From an uncultured Paracoccaceae bacterium (GTDB lineage Bacteria > Pseudomonadota > Alphaproteobacteria > Rhodobacterales > Rhodobacteraceae), in contig CANNFE010000008.1 of the NCBI GenBank assembly GCA_947503775.1, positions 1 through 64,000 of the forward strand: DNA of 64,000 nucleotides, given 5' to 3'. A program made the position numbers and the translations under genes. The first letter of the stretch is position 1. Every line of letters starts with the position of its first letter. The notes below the pieces were generated by a model. It did no database searches. It was not told the DNA's origin and saw only the letters and a list, made by a program, of their open reading frames with translations. Of this stretch, positions 1 to 7,750 are shown piece after piece.

Positions 1-507
1 TTACGCCGGGTAGCGTCGATTGGCATTTCGACGAGACCTATATCCGGGGTCCGGGGCAAGTGGCGCTACCTGTGGCGGGCGATTGATGCAAACGACCAGA
101 TGGTCGGTTTCCGCCTGACTGTGCGGCGCGATGCCAAGGCCGCGAAAGCTTTCCTGCGCAAGGCGATCGAGCGCGTGCGGCTGTACCGGCCGGTGACTAT
201 CTGCATTGAGAAGGCCTACACCTATCGGCGTGTTATCCGCGAGATCAATCAACGATATGATCCGCATTTCGACAGCATTCGGCACATCGATCGGAAGTGG
301 CGAAACAATCTAATTGAGAGCGAACGCGCCGCATGAAGCGGTTGTTCAGCTATCGTCAGAGCTTTCGGTCTTCGCCGACAGCCAAAGTGATCCTCAGCGC
401 CATCGAGACGATCCGTACCATCAAACGCGGTCACATCCATCATAAAACAGCCCGGCGTCGCAGGCGAGATCACATTCATCGCCAGCCTGTTCGACACCGC
501 CGCCTGA
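1..507 (+). pseudogene. IS6-family (IS26-like) transposase, 5'-truncated by the window edge and frameshifted
   Basis: The DDE transposase core can be read through three frames. WHFDETYIRG lies in one frame near 18-47. GKWRYLWRAIDAN to IESERAA lies in a second (about 55-333). MKRLFSYRQSFR to HIHHK lies in a third (from 333), and the tail QPGVAGEI to LFDTAA ends at a stop at 505-507. The apparent lesions are one extra G near 47-52, one missing base near 333 and one extra A near 445. IS6 transposases are normally about 235 residues read in one frame, so this copy should be inactive. The N-terminal third lies outside the window. Family assignment rests on the DETY motif and the HIDRK and TIRTIKRGHIH blocks typical of IS6 members. 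Confidence 0.88.
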
Positions 508-548
508 TCAATTGCGCCAGCCAGGCACCGGCTCGACGCCGCCTGACT

Positions 549-562
549 AATGCAACAGTCCC
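549..562. repeat. Right terminal inverted repeat of the IS6-family element
   Basis: AATGCAACAGTCCC, read on the minus strand as GGGACTGTTGCATT, closely resembles IS6-family ends (GG..CTGTTGCAAA). It sits 41 bases past the transposase stop, where the IS right end is expected, and exactly where integrase homology begins. The partner repeat and any 8-bp target duplication lie outside the window. Confidence 0.75.
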
Positions 563-1450
563 TTTGACACTGACTTCCACGCAGGCGCGCCGGAAGGCCG
601 TTCCGACAGATCTCGAGTTGTAAGGAAAGATCCGCCCGTTGGTGTGACCCAGATGCCTGGCCTGTTCCGTGACCAGCGTCCAGGCGTCGAACCCAGCGGC
701 GGCGAACAGGGGGATCCGCTACTCGTCACCGGTCTTGTTGCATAGGTCCTCGCGGTCGCGGGTCAAGAGCATGCGGTGGTCGACATCGAGATCGCTCCAT
801 TCGACCCGGCAGATCTCGTCGAGCCGCATGGCCGTGCCCACCGCGAACTTCACGATCCGGCTCATCAGTAGGGTCAGGCGTTCATTGTCATCGAAACAAC
901 AAAACAGGCGGTTCAGCTCGTCCGTGCTGGGGCGTCGATCCCGCTCTGTACACTTGCCGATGAGACCGAACAATTTCAGTGCGACATGCACCAGATCTAC
1001 GGGCTCCGGGGAGATGTCGAGGCTGTGTACAGCCTCCGCATGGGTAATGATCATCTTGATCAAGCCGATGTCTATCTCGAGAGTGACCGGGCCCGCACTT
1101 TGCTCTGCGCGCGTCTTGCCCTAGTCGATCAGCTTCTGCCGGTCGAGGTGCCCGATCCGTTCCTTGCCGAGGTCACGCTTGAGCGTGGTCATCGTGGCGG
1201 CCTTGCTGCGACGCGGCGGTTTCCCTACCTCATACATATCCGCTATATGAACGTCGATGAGGGCAACAACGGTCTGGAGGCGGGAAACGGACGACTTGTT
1301 CGGCGCCAGCCCCTGATCGACCCGGGTCTCCGCCTGGCGGGCCTAGTGATGGGCGTCGTCGCGGCGAAGGAACGTCTCGCTCGCGTAGCGGCCCTTTCGT
1401 CTGATCTGGGCCCGGTAGGCACCGGAGGGGAGCTTGGTGATGGAGGCCAT
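563..1450 (-). pseudogene. Tyrosine-type site-specific integrase, three in-frame amber stops, 3' end cut off by the IS
   Basis: Translation leftward from the ATG at 1450 gives a continuous integrase: MASITKLPSGAYRAQIRRKG, an ASETFLRRDD arm, a core-binding region, then the catalytic start TAMRLDEICRVEWSDLD with the first catalytic arginine (box I), and NGRIFPYNSRSVGTAFRRACVE. The frame is never shifted but is broken by TAG at 1343-1345, 1121-1123 and 719-721. The last probably replaces a glutamine codon and the first a tryptophan codon; both are guesses from family sequence. The HxLR and tyrosine boxes are missing because the IS6 end at 562 interrupts the gene. The gene diverges from dusA, consistent with the integrase end of a decayed genomic island. 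Confidence 0.85.
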
Positions 1451-1563
1451 TTTCGTGTGCGCTGTGTGTGCAATGAGTCGTCGTAGAGGGGCAAATTCGG
1501 GGATATTGGGGCGTATTCCAGCGTAGCAGCCGTCGCCGCCAACATTTTGAATGTACAGGGAAA

Positions 1564-2553
1564 ATGCATATAAATCAACACGCTAGGCTTTCTATTGCCC
1601 CGATGATGGATTGGACGGATCGGCATTGTCGGTTCTTTCATCGGCAGATCAGCCGGGAGGTGTTACTGTATACCGAGATGATCACCGCTCCTGCGCTGGT
1701 GCGCGGCAATGCCATTCATCTTTTGGACTATAATCACACGGAGCATCCGCTTGCGCTTCAGCTTGGAGGCTCTGACCCGGCCGAATTGGCGCATGCTGCG
1801 CGTCTCGGGGCAGACCATGGGTATGATGAGATCAACCTCAATTGCGGCTGCCCCTCCGATCGGGTTCAATCCGGGACCTTCGGTGCTGTCCTGATGAAGA
1901 CGCCAGAGCGGGTCGCAGACTGCGTTGCAGCGATGAAGGATGTGTCCGGCGTACCCGTAACGGTCAAATGCCGGATCGGCGTCGATGATCAGGATCCGGC
2001 AGCAGCTTTGCCGGCTTTTGTCGAGGCTGTTGCGTCTGCCGGCGCGAGACGAATGACGATCCATGCTCGAAAGGCATGGCTCAAGGGTCTCAGTCCTAAG
2101 GAAAATCGCGAGGTCCCGCCGCTCGATTATGATCTCGTTCTGGGCGTCAAGCGCGCGTCTCCCGACCTGCATATCTCGGTTAATGGCGGGATTGCATCGC
2201 TTGATGACGCGATGGATCTTTTGGATGAGGGCGCGGACGGGGTGATGATCGGCAGAGCCGCCTATCATGCGCCCTATGACATACTCGGTCAGGTTGATAG
2301 GCGCATTTTCGGTAAGAGCGTTCAACGCGACAGGTTCGAGATCATTGAGAGGATGCGGCCCTATATTGCTGCTCATTTGGAGGCAGGCGGACGACTTCAT
2401 CAGATTACCCGCCATATGATGGGGCTTTTTGCGGGTCAGCCTGGGGCACGCGCCTGGCGTAGGTGCCTGTCGGAGGAGGGTACCAATCCGGCCGCTGGTC
2501 TGGACGTGTTGGAGAGTGCAATCAGTGCCATGCAGGATCGAAACGCGGCTTAA
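1564..2553 (+). CDS. dusA: tRNA-dihydrouridine(20/20a) synthase DusA
   Basis: FMN-dependent enzyme that reduces uridine 20/20a in the D-loop of tRNA to dihydrouridine, in the cytoplasm. The 329-residue product has the usual family length. Visible motifs are RLSIAPMMDWTDRHCR (N-terminal barrel strand), EINLNCGCPS with the catalytic cysteine, TVKCRIGVDD, TIHARKAWLKGLSPKENR (the DusA-type insert) and the FMN-phosphate region NGGI with GVMIGRAAY. I take the ATG at 1564; only MHINQHA precedes the conserved block. The 113 bases upstream separate it from the divergent integrase remnant and must hold its promoter. Codon use here is less GC-rich than on the right side of the window. Confidence 0.96.
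   Translation: MHINQHARLSIAPMMDWTDRHCRFFHRQISREVLLYTEMITAPALVRGNAIHLLDYNHTEHPLALQLGGSDPAELAHAARLGADHGYDEINLNCGCPSDRVQSGTFGAVLMKTPERVADCVAAMKDVSGVPVTVKCRIGVDDQDPAAALPAFVEAVASAGARRMTIHARKAWLKGLSPKENREVPPLDYDLVLGVKRASPDLHISVNGGIASLDDAMDLLDEGADGVMIGRAAYHAPYDILGQVDRRIFGKSVQRDRFEIIERMRPYIAAHLEAGGRLHQITRHMMGLFAGQPGARAWRRCLSEEGTNPAAGLDVLESAISAMQDRNAA
1606..1632 (+). other. Possible island attachment region inside the 5' end of dusA
   Basis: This stretch encodes MDWTDRHCR, the conserved dusA segment reported as an integration hot spot for some phages and islands. A decayed integrase gene lies directly upstream and diverges from dusA. The seven codons before RLSIAPMMDW look like a replaced 5' end. No second att copy is visible, because the other end of the putative island lies outside the window. 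This is inference from context only. Confidence 0.3.
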
Positions 2554-2622
2554 GCGCTCTTTCCTTCCCGATCTCAGCTGGTTAGCAGAGGCGACCGGCC
2601 CGGACAGGAAAGACACTATGTT

Positions 2623-3444
2623 GTGAATGATCCCGTTTTACTCGCATCGATGGCTGCGCTTTTGCTTGTGATCGGGGCCTTTGCCGGAGTGCTGGCGGGT
2701 CTTCTGGGCGTGGGCGGTGGGATCGTTCTGGTTCCGGCGTTCTTCTACGCGTTTGGCGCACTGGGATTTGACGGTCCTTACCTGATGCAGATCTGCTTGG
2801 GCACATCTCTTGCCACAATCGTCCTCACCTCGCTCAGATCCTTGAGCAGCCATCACCGCAAAGGTGCTGTTGACTGGGCAATCCTGAAAAGCTGGGCACC
2901 GGCCATCGCTATTGGGGCGGTTCTTGGTTTCATTACCGTTGCGGGTCTCAGCTCCCGCTTGCTGCAGGTGATCTTCGGGCTTCTGGCCGGGCTTGTCGGG
3001 CTTTACATGCTGATCGGCCGAAGCGATTGGCGGCTCGCTGAAAAGATGCCGTCCGAACCGGCAAGATCGCTGCTCGCTCTGCCTATGGGGTTTCTGTCGG
3101 TTTTGATGGGCATCGGAGGCGGCTCTTTCGGAGTGCCGATCATGACGCTTTTCAACGTGCCGATCCATCGAGCTGTCGCCACGGCCGCAGGATTTGGCGT
3201 GGTTATTGCAGTTCCGTCGGCGGCCGGTTTCTTGCTTCTAGGCGTAACGGACGCAGCGCCTCCGTTCACAATCGGGTCGATCAACCTGATTGCTTTCCTG
3301 TTGATCATCATCACAACACTGATCACTGCACCGCTCGGAGCCAACCTCGCGCATCGGCTTGATCCCAAACCCCTCAAAAGACTGTTCGGGGCCTTCCTGC
3401 TTATCGTTGCGCTCAATATGTTGCGGGAGGCTCTCGCGTTCTAG
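2623..3444 (+). CDS. TauE/SafE-family membrane permease (sulfite/sulfonate or anion export)
   Basis: A 273-residue polytopic membrane protein of the TauE/SafE (formerly DUF81) family. The N-terminal half has the glycine-rich segment GAFAGVLAGLLGVGGGIVLVP and the C-terminal half repeats it as SVLMGIGGGSFGVPIM, the internal duplication that marks the family. About eight hydrophobic segments are visible. The start is a GTG at 2623 directly after dusA (69-base gap); no ATG fits. Members export or import sulfite, sulfoacetate or other organosulfur anions, but substrate cannot be inferred here. The gene converges with DUF1289, overlapping it by four bases. Confidence 0.9.
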   Translation: MNDPVLLASMAALLLVIGAFAGVLAGLLGVGGGIVLVPAFFYAFGALGFDGPYLMQICLGTSLATIVLTSLRSLSSHHRKGAVDWAILKSWAPAIAIGAVLGFITVAGLSSRLLQVIFGLLAGLVGLYMLIGRSDWRLAEKMPSEPARSLLALPMGFLSVLMGIGGGSFGVPIMTLFNVPIHRAVATAAGFGVVIAVPSAAGFLLLGVTDAAPPFTIGSINLIAFLLIIITTLITAPLGANLAHRLDPKPLKRLFGAFLLIVALNMLREALAF

Positions 3445-3671
3445 AGAGAGCTGGCTGCGCGACGCCGCCCTCGGCGTTTTTTCAGGCGGGGTGCGCGATC
3501 GGGCAGGGTGGCCATGATCTCCTTGCGGGTGCCTGGAGACATATTTGACCAGTCGCCGATCTCATCCATCGTGCGCAGGCAACCAATGCAAAGCCCTTCT
3601 GCCGGATCGATGACGCAAACCTTGACGCAAGGGCTGTCGACCTCGGCCCGTTTCCAAATCTCGTCAGTCAT
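3441..3671 (-). CDS. DUF1289 domain protein
   Basis: A 76-residue protein with the conserved cysteine pattern of DUF1289 (SPCVKVCVIDPAEGLCIGCLRTMDEI, four cysteines), followed by a WSNMSPGTRKEIM segment and a very basic tail (KKRRGRRRA). The cysteines suggest metal binding, but the function of the family is unknown. Its ATG overlaps the end of ruvX by eight bases, so it is probably translated from the same ccmI-ruvX transcript. Confidence 0.88.
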   Translation of the reverse strand: MTDEIWKRAEVDSPCVKVCVIDPAEGLCIGCLRTMDEIGDWSNMSPGTRKEIMATLPDRAPRLKKRRGRRRAASSL

Positions 3672-4143
3672 CTTGCGCGCCCATATGTCTTAGCCTGTCG
3701 AGCAGGCCTTGAAGAATATACCCGGCAGCCACGTGATCAATGACCTCGGCGCGCCGTCTGCGAGAGGTGTCGGCCTCTAGCAACGCCCGCTCGGCTGCAA
3801 CCGTCGAAAGTCGCTCGTCCCAGAAGGTGATCGGGATGTCCATATGCGCTTGGAAATTTCGGGCAAAGGCGCGCGTCGACTGGCATCTCGGGCCCTCGCT
3901 TCCATCCATATTGCGTGGCAGGCCGAGGACAAGACCGCCGATGCTTCGGTTCGTGAGGATCTCGACCAGCTTGTCCGCATCTTGACTGAATTTGCGCCGC
4001 GCGATCGTTTCGAGCGGTGTGGCGATACTCAAAAGAAGATCTGAAACCGCAACGCCGATGGTCCGCGTTCCAAGATCGAGGCCCGCTATCGCACAAGGGC
4101 TTCGAAGGGCTGCGCGAAACTCGGTTAGTTCTTCGAAAATCAC
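3664..4143 (-). CDS. ruvX: Putative pre-16S rRNA nuclease / Holliday junction resolvase (YqgF/RuvX family)
   Basis: A 159-residue RNase H-fold nuclease. The family signature IAGLDLGTRTIGVAVSD with the metal-binding aspartate is near residue 21, VLGLPRNMDGSEG near 76, and FWDERLSTVAAERAL near 107, ending in DHVAAGYILQGLLD. Family members trim the 5' end of 16S rRNA and were also proposed to resolve Holliday junctions. Translation starts at a GTG overlapping the ccmI stop (GTGA), which implies coupling. It is a normal-length family member with all motifs. Confidence 0.95.
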   Translation of the reverse strand: MIFEELTEFRAALRSPCAIAGLDLGTRTIGVAVSDLLLSIATPLETIARRKFSQDADKLVEILTNRSIGGLVLGLPRNMDGSEGPRCQSTRAFARNFQAHMDIPITFWDERLSTVAAERALLEADTSRRRRAEVIDHVAAGYILQGLLDRLRHMGAQDD

Positions 4144-5339
4144 TCGATCACGCCTGCGCGCGCTGCGCCTTCGCGAACAATTTCCAAAGCCGTTTCGTTC
4201 TCTCCAAAGAGGTCCTGCGCTTCCTGCCAGACGGCACGTGCCGTGCTCTCTTGCCCAAGCACACCGTAGGATGCGATCAGTCGCGCCCAGTCTTCAGGTG
4301 GCCCGCCTTCGTCGGCGAGACGACCCGCAAGTGAGTTTACCATCGCGGTGATCGCTTCCATCTGCTCTTCAGGCGGCAGGTCTTCAAGTGCTCCTGAGGA
4401 CCCTGGCTCCCGCGGAGGAAGCGTATAGTCGACGCCCGCTTCAAAGGCGGTCCGCTCGATCCCGGCCCGAACGAGATCGGCATAGATTCCGGCGTCGGTT
4501 CGATCGACCAGAGGTCTCCAAAGCTGAAAAGCCAGATCGCTCCGATCCGTCTGAGCATAAAGAAGGCCAAGATAGTAGCGTGCTGCGGGATCCTGCGGAT
4601 CGTTCTCAAGTCGTGCGGTCACACTCTCCTCAAGCTCGGGCGAGACGCGTCCACCTGCCGCCTGCTGCATCAGTTGCCAAAGCCGCTCCTGATCCTGCCT
4701 CTCGATCGTGCCGGCCGCCACTTTGAGATCGACCAGGTGTTCCTGCGCAATCCGAGCCTCGATGAAGTTTCCCAAACGCGCCTCGTAAAAGGCCAAGAGC
4801 TCCAGGCCGCGAAGATCATCCGGACGGCCTGCCACCGCCTCGCGAAGCTGAACCATGAGCGCTGCATCTTCTTCGGAGAGCGGGATTTCGGGCTGCTCGG
4901 CAGCGGCCTGTTCCAGTTCCGCTTGCGCGGGGCGGGTGCGCCGCAGCTCTTCGCTGGTGGCCAGACGCAGCTCGCGCGGCAGATCCGGCAGGCCGCTCGA
5001 GCCTTGCCACATATAAAGACCGATACTGCTGAGCGTCACGATCAGCATCGTCAAAGCGATCGCCCAGTTTGTTAATATACGCGGGGACTCACTGTTATCC
5101 GCGCTCGCGGTTACATCGGCTGCGAGGATGCGCCGCGAAATCTCCACCCGGCTTCTTTCGGCTTCGGAGGCATCGATGACGCCTCGTTCGAGATCCCGGT
5201 CAAGCTCGCTTAGCTGATTGAGGTAGATCGAAAGGTCAGCGTTCGTTTTTCCGGCCGTTTCACGATTGCGGACGAAGGCATGGATCAGCGCACTGGCCGT
5301 CAGACCGATCAGAAGGGCTATCGTGATCCAGAACATCAT
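4140..5339 (-). CDS. ccmI: Cytochrome c biogenesis protein CcmI
   Basis: Inner-membrane apocytochrome c chaperone that hands apocytochromes to the haem ligation complex. The protein is about 400 residues. It has an N-terminal helix (FWITIALLIGLTASALIHAF), a coiled-coil loop (YLNQLSELDRDLERGVID.., typical CcmI), a second helix near residue 95-115 and a large periplasmic TPR domain with repeats such as ARYYLGLLYAQTDRSDLAFQLW. Three consecutive ATGs (5342, 5339, 5336) follow an AGGTGG ribosome site; 5339 has the best spacing. It heads the operon ccmI-ruvX-DUF1289 and lies about 27 kb from ccmABCDG, so the maturation genes are split. Confidence 0.93.
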   Translation of the reverse strand: MMFWITIALLIGLTASALIHAFVRNRETAGKTNADLSIYLNQLSELDRDLERGVIDASEAERSRVEISRRILAADVTASADNSESPRILTNWAIALTMLIVTLSSIGLYMWQGSSGLPDLPRELRLATSEELRRTRPAQAELEQAAAEQPEIPLSEEDAALMVQLREAVAGRPDDLRGLELLAFYEARLGNFIEARIAQEHLVDLKVAAGTIERQDQERLWQLMQQAAGGRVSPELEESVTARLENDPQDPAARYYLGLLYAQTDRSDLAFQLWRPLVDRTDAGIYADLVRAGIERTAFEAGVDYTLPPREPGSSGALEDLPPEEQMEAITAMVNSLAGRLADEGGPPEDWARLIASYGVLGQESTARAVWQEAQDLFGENETALEIVREGAARAGVIE

Positions 5340-5505
5340 CATGACCACCTAATGTGCCGGATCTTGGATCTAAAGGCATGATTTGCATCCTCCGCGACGC
5401 TCTGTCGCTTTTCTTGGACGGGGTGCCGCTCTGATCGGGCTTTCCAAAAGTTTCTGTGTCGATACTCTCGCTTAGCTGTCGTGGATTTAGGGGACCTGAC
5501 GCTTC

Positions 5506-6753
5506 ATGAAACGCTACTCGGCTTTCGCCGTTGCCAGAGAAGCCCTGCGCCGTCATTCCGGTTGGGAACGGGCTTGGGCATCGCCCGAGCCGCAAAGCAA
5601 ATACGACATCATTATTGTCGGAGCAGGAGGCCATGGCCTTGCGACGGCATATTATCTTGGCAAGAACCACGGCATCACCAACGTCGCTGTTCTTGAAAAG
5701 GGATGGCTTGGCGGCGGCAATACAGGCCGCAACACGACGATCATACGCAGCAACTACCTTCAGGATCCGTCTGCAGCCATTTACGAGAAGGCGCGGTCGC
5801 TCTACGAAACGCTGAGTCAAGAGCTAAACTACAACATCATGTTCAGCCCGCGTGGCGTGATGATGTTGGCGCAGACGCATCATGAGGTGCGCGGATATCA
5901 GCGAACCGCCCATGCCAATGCCCTGCAAGGGGTTGAAACCGAGTATGTCGGCCCCGACCGCGTCAAAGAGCTTTGCCCGATCATCTCGATCGATGGTCCG
6001 CGTTATCCTGTTCTCGGCGCGCTTTGGCAGGCACGCGGAGGCACCGCCCGACATGATGCGGTCGCCTGGGGCTATGCGCGGGCCTGTTCGGATATGGGCA
6101 TGCATATTATCCAGCAGTGCGAGGTGACGGGCGTCAGATCGTCAAACGGTCAGGTCAGCGGCGTCGAGACGACGAAAGGACCGATCGATTGCGACAAGCT
6201 TGGCCTGATCGTCGCGGGATATTCGGGCCGGGTGGCCGAAATGGCCGGCTTCCGGCTGCCGGTCGAAAGCGTGGCTTTGCAGGCGCTGGTTAGCGAGCCG
6301 ATCAAACCGTGCATGGATGTCGTCGTGATGGCCAATACCGTGCACGGCTATATGAGCCAGTCTGATAAGGGCGAGATGGTGATCGGCGGCGGCGCTGACG
6401 GCTTCAACAACTACACCCAACGCGGATCCTTCCATCATATCGAAGAGACCGTGCGCGCCCTGATCGAGACATTTCCGATGCTCTCTCGGCTCAAGATGCT
6501 GCGCCAATGGGGCGGCATCGTTGATATGACGGGGGACCGCTCTCCGATTATCGGCAAAACGCCGCTTGGAAACTGTTTCCTCAATTGCGGATGGGGGACG
6601 GGCGGCTTCAAGGCCATCCCGGGCGGAGGCTGGGCGACGGCAGAGCTAATCGCGAAGGGCGAGCCGGGGCCGCTTGCCCGAGCTTTCTCTCTGGGCAGGT
6701 TCCGTGAAGGCCGGTTTATCGACGAAAGCGTTGCGGCAGGAGTGGCGCATTGA
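5506..6753 (+). CDS. soxB: Sarcosine oxidase subunit beta
   Basis: Beta subunit of heterotetrameric sarcosine oxidase, which demethylates sarcosine to glycine, with the one-carbon unit passed to tetrahydrofolate. The 415-residue protein has the FAD-binding motif IIIVGAGGHGLATAYYLG (residues about 37-54), the segment GGTARHDAVAWGY with the histidine expected to carry covalent FMN, and the C-terminal GWGTGGFKAIPGGG. The ATG at 5506 follows a good ribosome site (AGGGGA). It is divergent from ccmI. It should be the first gene of soxBDAG, but about 670 bases separate it from soxD. Confidence 0.96.
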   Translation: MKRYSAFAVAREALRRHSGWERAWASPEPQSKYDIIIVGAGGHGLATAYYLGKNHGITNVAVLEKGWLGGGNTGRNTTIIRSNYLQDPSAAIYEKARSLYETLSQELNYNIMFSPRGVMMLAQTHHEVRGYQRTAHANALQGVETEYVGPDRVKELCPIISIDGPRYPVLGALWQARGGTARHDAVAWGYARACSDMGMHIIQQCEVTGVRSSNGQVSGVETTKGPIDCDKLGLIVAGYSGRVAEMAGFRLPVESVALQALVSEPIKPCMDVVVMANTVHGYMSQSDKGEMVIGGGADGFNNYTQRGSFHHIEETVRALIETFPMLSRLKMLRQWGGIVDMTGDRSPIIGKTPLGNCFLNCGWGTGGFKAIPGGGWATAELIAKGEPGPLARAFSLGRFREGRFIDESVAAGVAH

Positions 6754-6955
6754 ACAGACAGCAAAGCATACTGCACCCTTGCCGGATCACGACCCCAAAG
6801 CGGGCATTTGTGCAGAATCTGATGGCGTTTCGGCTCGATGGACGGATCCTTGCCGATATGTCGGCAGGGGCCAGCCGAAATTTGCGCAATACGCTGCAGG
6901 CCATCTCAGATGTCTTATCTTCAAAGACTCACGAAGCCTCTTTGAGGAGTAAGAC

Positions 6956-7165
6956 ATGGCAAACGACACATCCTCTTCCAACACCATCATCTACATCGTC
7001 GGCGGCCTTGTGGTCATCGGCGTCATCCTTTTATTCGTCTTCGCAGGTGGCGATGCCGAAACAGGCGAGCCGATCGCACCAGATAGCGGCGCGGAAACGC
7101 TTGAAGCACCCGCAGAGGACGGCGCAGCAGAAACCGAGGAAACAGAACCGCAGACCGGCAATTGA
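6956..7165 (+). CDS. Small single-span membrane protein with acidic tail, inside the sox operon
   Basis: A 69-residue protein: a short polar N-terminus (MANDTSSSN), one strong transmembrane helix (TIIYIVGGLVVIGVILLFVF), then an acidic, low-complexity tail rich in E, A, P and T (for example EAPAEDGAAETEETEPQTGN). A clear ribosome site (GAGGAG) precedes the ATG. I do not recognise a family. The tail would lie either in the periplasm or in the cytoplasm; charge alone does not decide it. Its position between soxB and soxD suggests co-transcription but does not prove a role in sarcosine oxidation. The 200 bases upstream (6754-6955) show no gene. Confidence 0.72.
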   Translation: MANDTSSSNTIIYIVGGLVVIGVILLFVFAGGDAETGEPIAPDSGAETLEAPAEDGAAETEETEPQTGN

Positions 7166-7243
7166 TGTCGGGCCATGCGCGGCCTATCTCAGATGGGCCG
7201 CGTGCGGTGCGGCACTATTAGTTCGAAGGTCAGGAGAAGATTT

Positions 7244-7390
7244 ATGTCCCCCCGCCAGACTCGGTTCGCAGGTTTTTTTGCGGGCGCTATTGGAACGATC
7301 ATGCTGGGTCTGTTCCTCACTGTTGCAATCACCGGTCAGGCTGTCGGAGTGGGCCCCGAGCCTAAACTTCCCGTCGATTTCATCGACTGA
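7244..7390 (+). CDS. Very small membrane protein, inside the sox operon
   Basis: A 48-residue protein with a basic N-terminus (MSPRQTRF), one hydrophobic helix (AGFFAGAIGTIMLGLFLTVAI) and a short tail ending KLPVDFID. A strong ribosome site (AGGAGA) is placed eight bases before the ATG at 7244, and this start is preferred over an upstream in-frame ATG at 7175 that has none. No family is recognised. It follows another small membrane protein and precedes soxD by 33 bases. Confidence 0.65.
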   Translation: MSPRQTRFAGFFAGAIGTIMLGLFLTVAITGQAVGVGPEPKLPVDFID

Positions 7391-7423
7391 AAATGAACGG
7401 ACTGTGCATGTGGGTGGTGCGCC

Positions 7424-7750
7424 GTGCTGACCCTCACATGCCCCTATTGCGGAATTAAATCCGACGAGACCGAGCTTTCGCCTGGCGGCCAGGCCCATTT
7501 GGTGCGCCCGGATGTTGAGAGCGACGATGAGGCTTTCGAAAGCTATCTGTTCCTTAGGCCAAACCCTAAAGGCGTTCATTTTGAACGTTGGCGTCATAGC
7601 TCTGGGTGCGGGAAATGGTTTCACGCCGCGCGCTGCACGATGACACTTGAAGTCTTTGGGACCTACTCTGCGCAAACCTCCGAGCCGCCCGAGCATATTA
7701 TTGCGACGCTTGATGAACGGCGCCCCAACTGGCGGCAGGTGCCTGAATGA
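7424..7750 (+). CDS. soxD: Sarcosine oxidase subunit delta
   Basis: Small zinc-binding subunit of heterotetrameric sarcosine oxidase, 108 residues. The N-terminal LTCPYCGIKS gives two cysteines, and WRHSSGCGKWFHAARC supplies the further cysteine and histidine ligands expected for the delta subunit. It starts at GTG 7424. Its stop overlaps the soxA ATG by four bases (ATGA), so soxD and soxA are translationally coupled. Confidence 0.95.
   Translation: MLTLTCPYCGIKSDETELSPGGQAHLVRPDVESDDEAFESYLFLRPNPKGVHFERWRHSSGCGKWFHAARCTMTLEVFGTYSAQTSEPPEHIIATLDERRPNWRQVPE

Noticed and set aside
6750-7430. A 226-codon open frame crossing the two small sox-linked genes
   Set aside because: It begins at a TTG overlapping the soxB stop, lacks a ribosome site and runs out of phase with the two small genes, which have good ribosome sites and helices.
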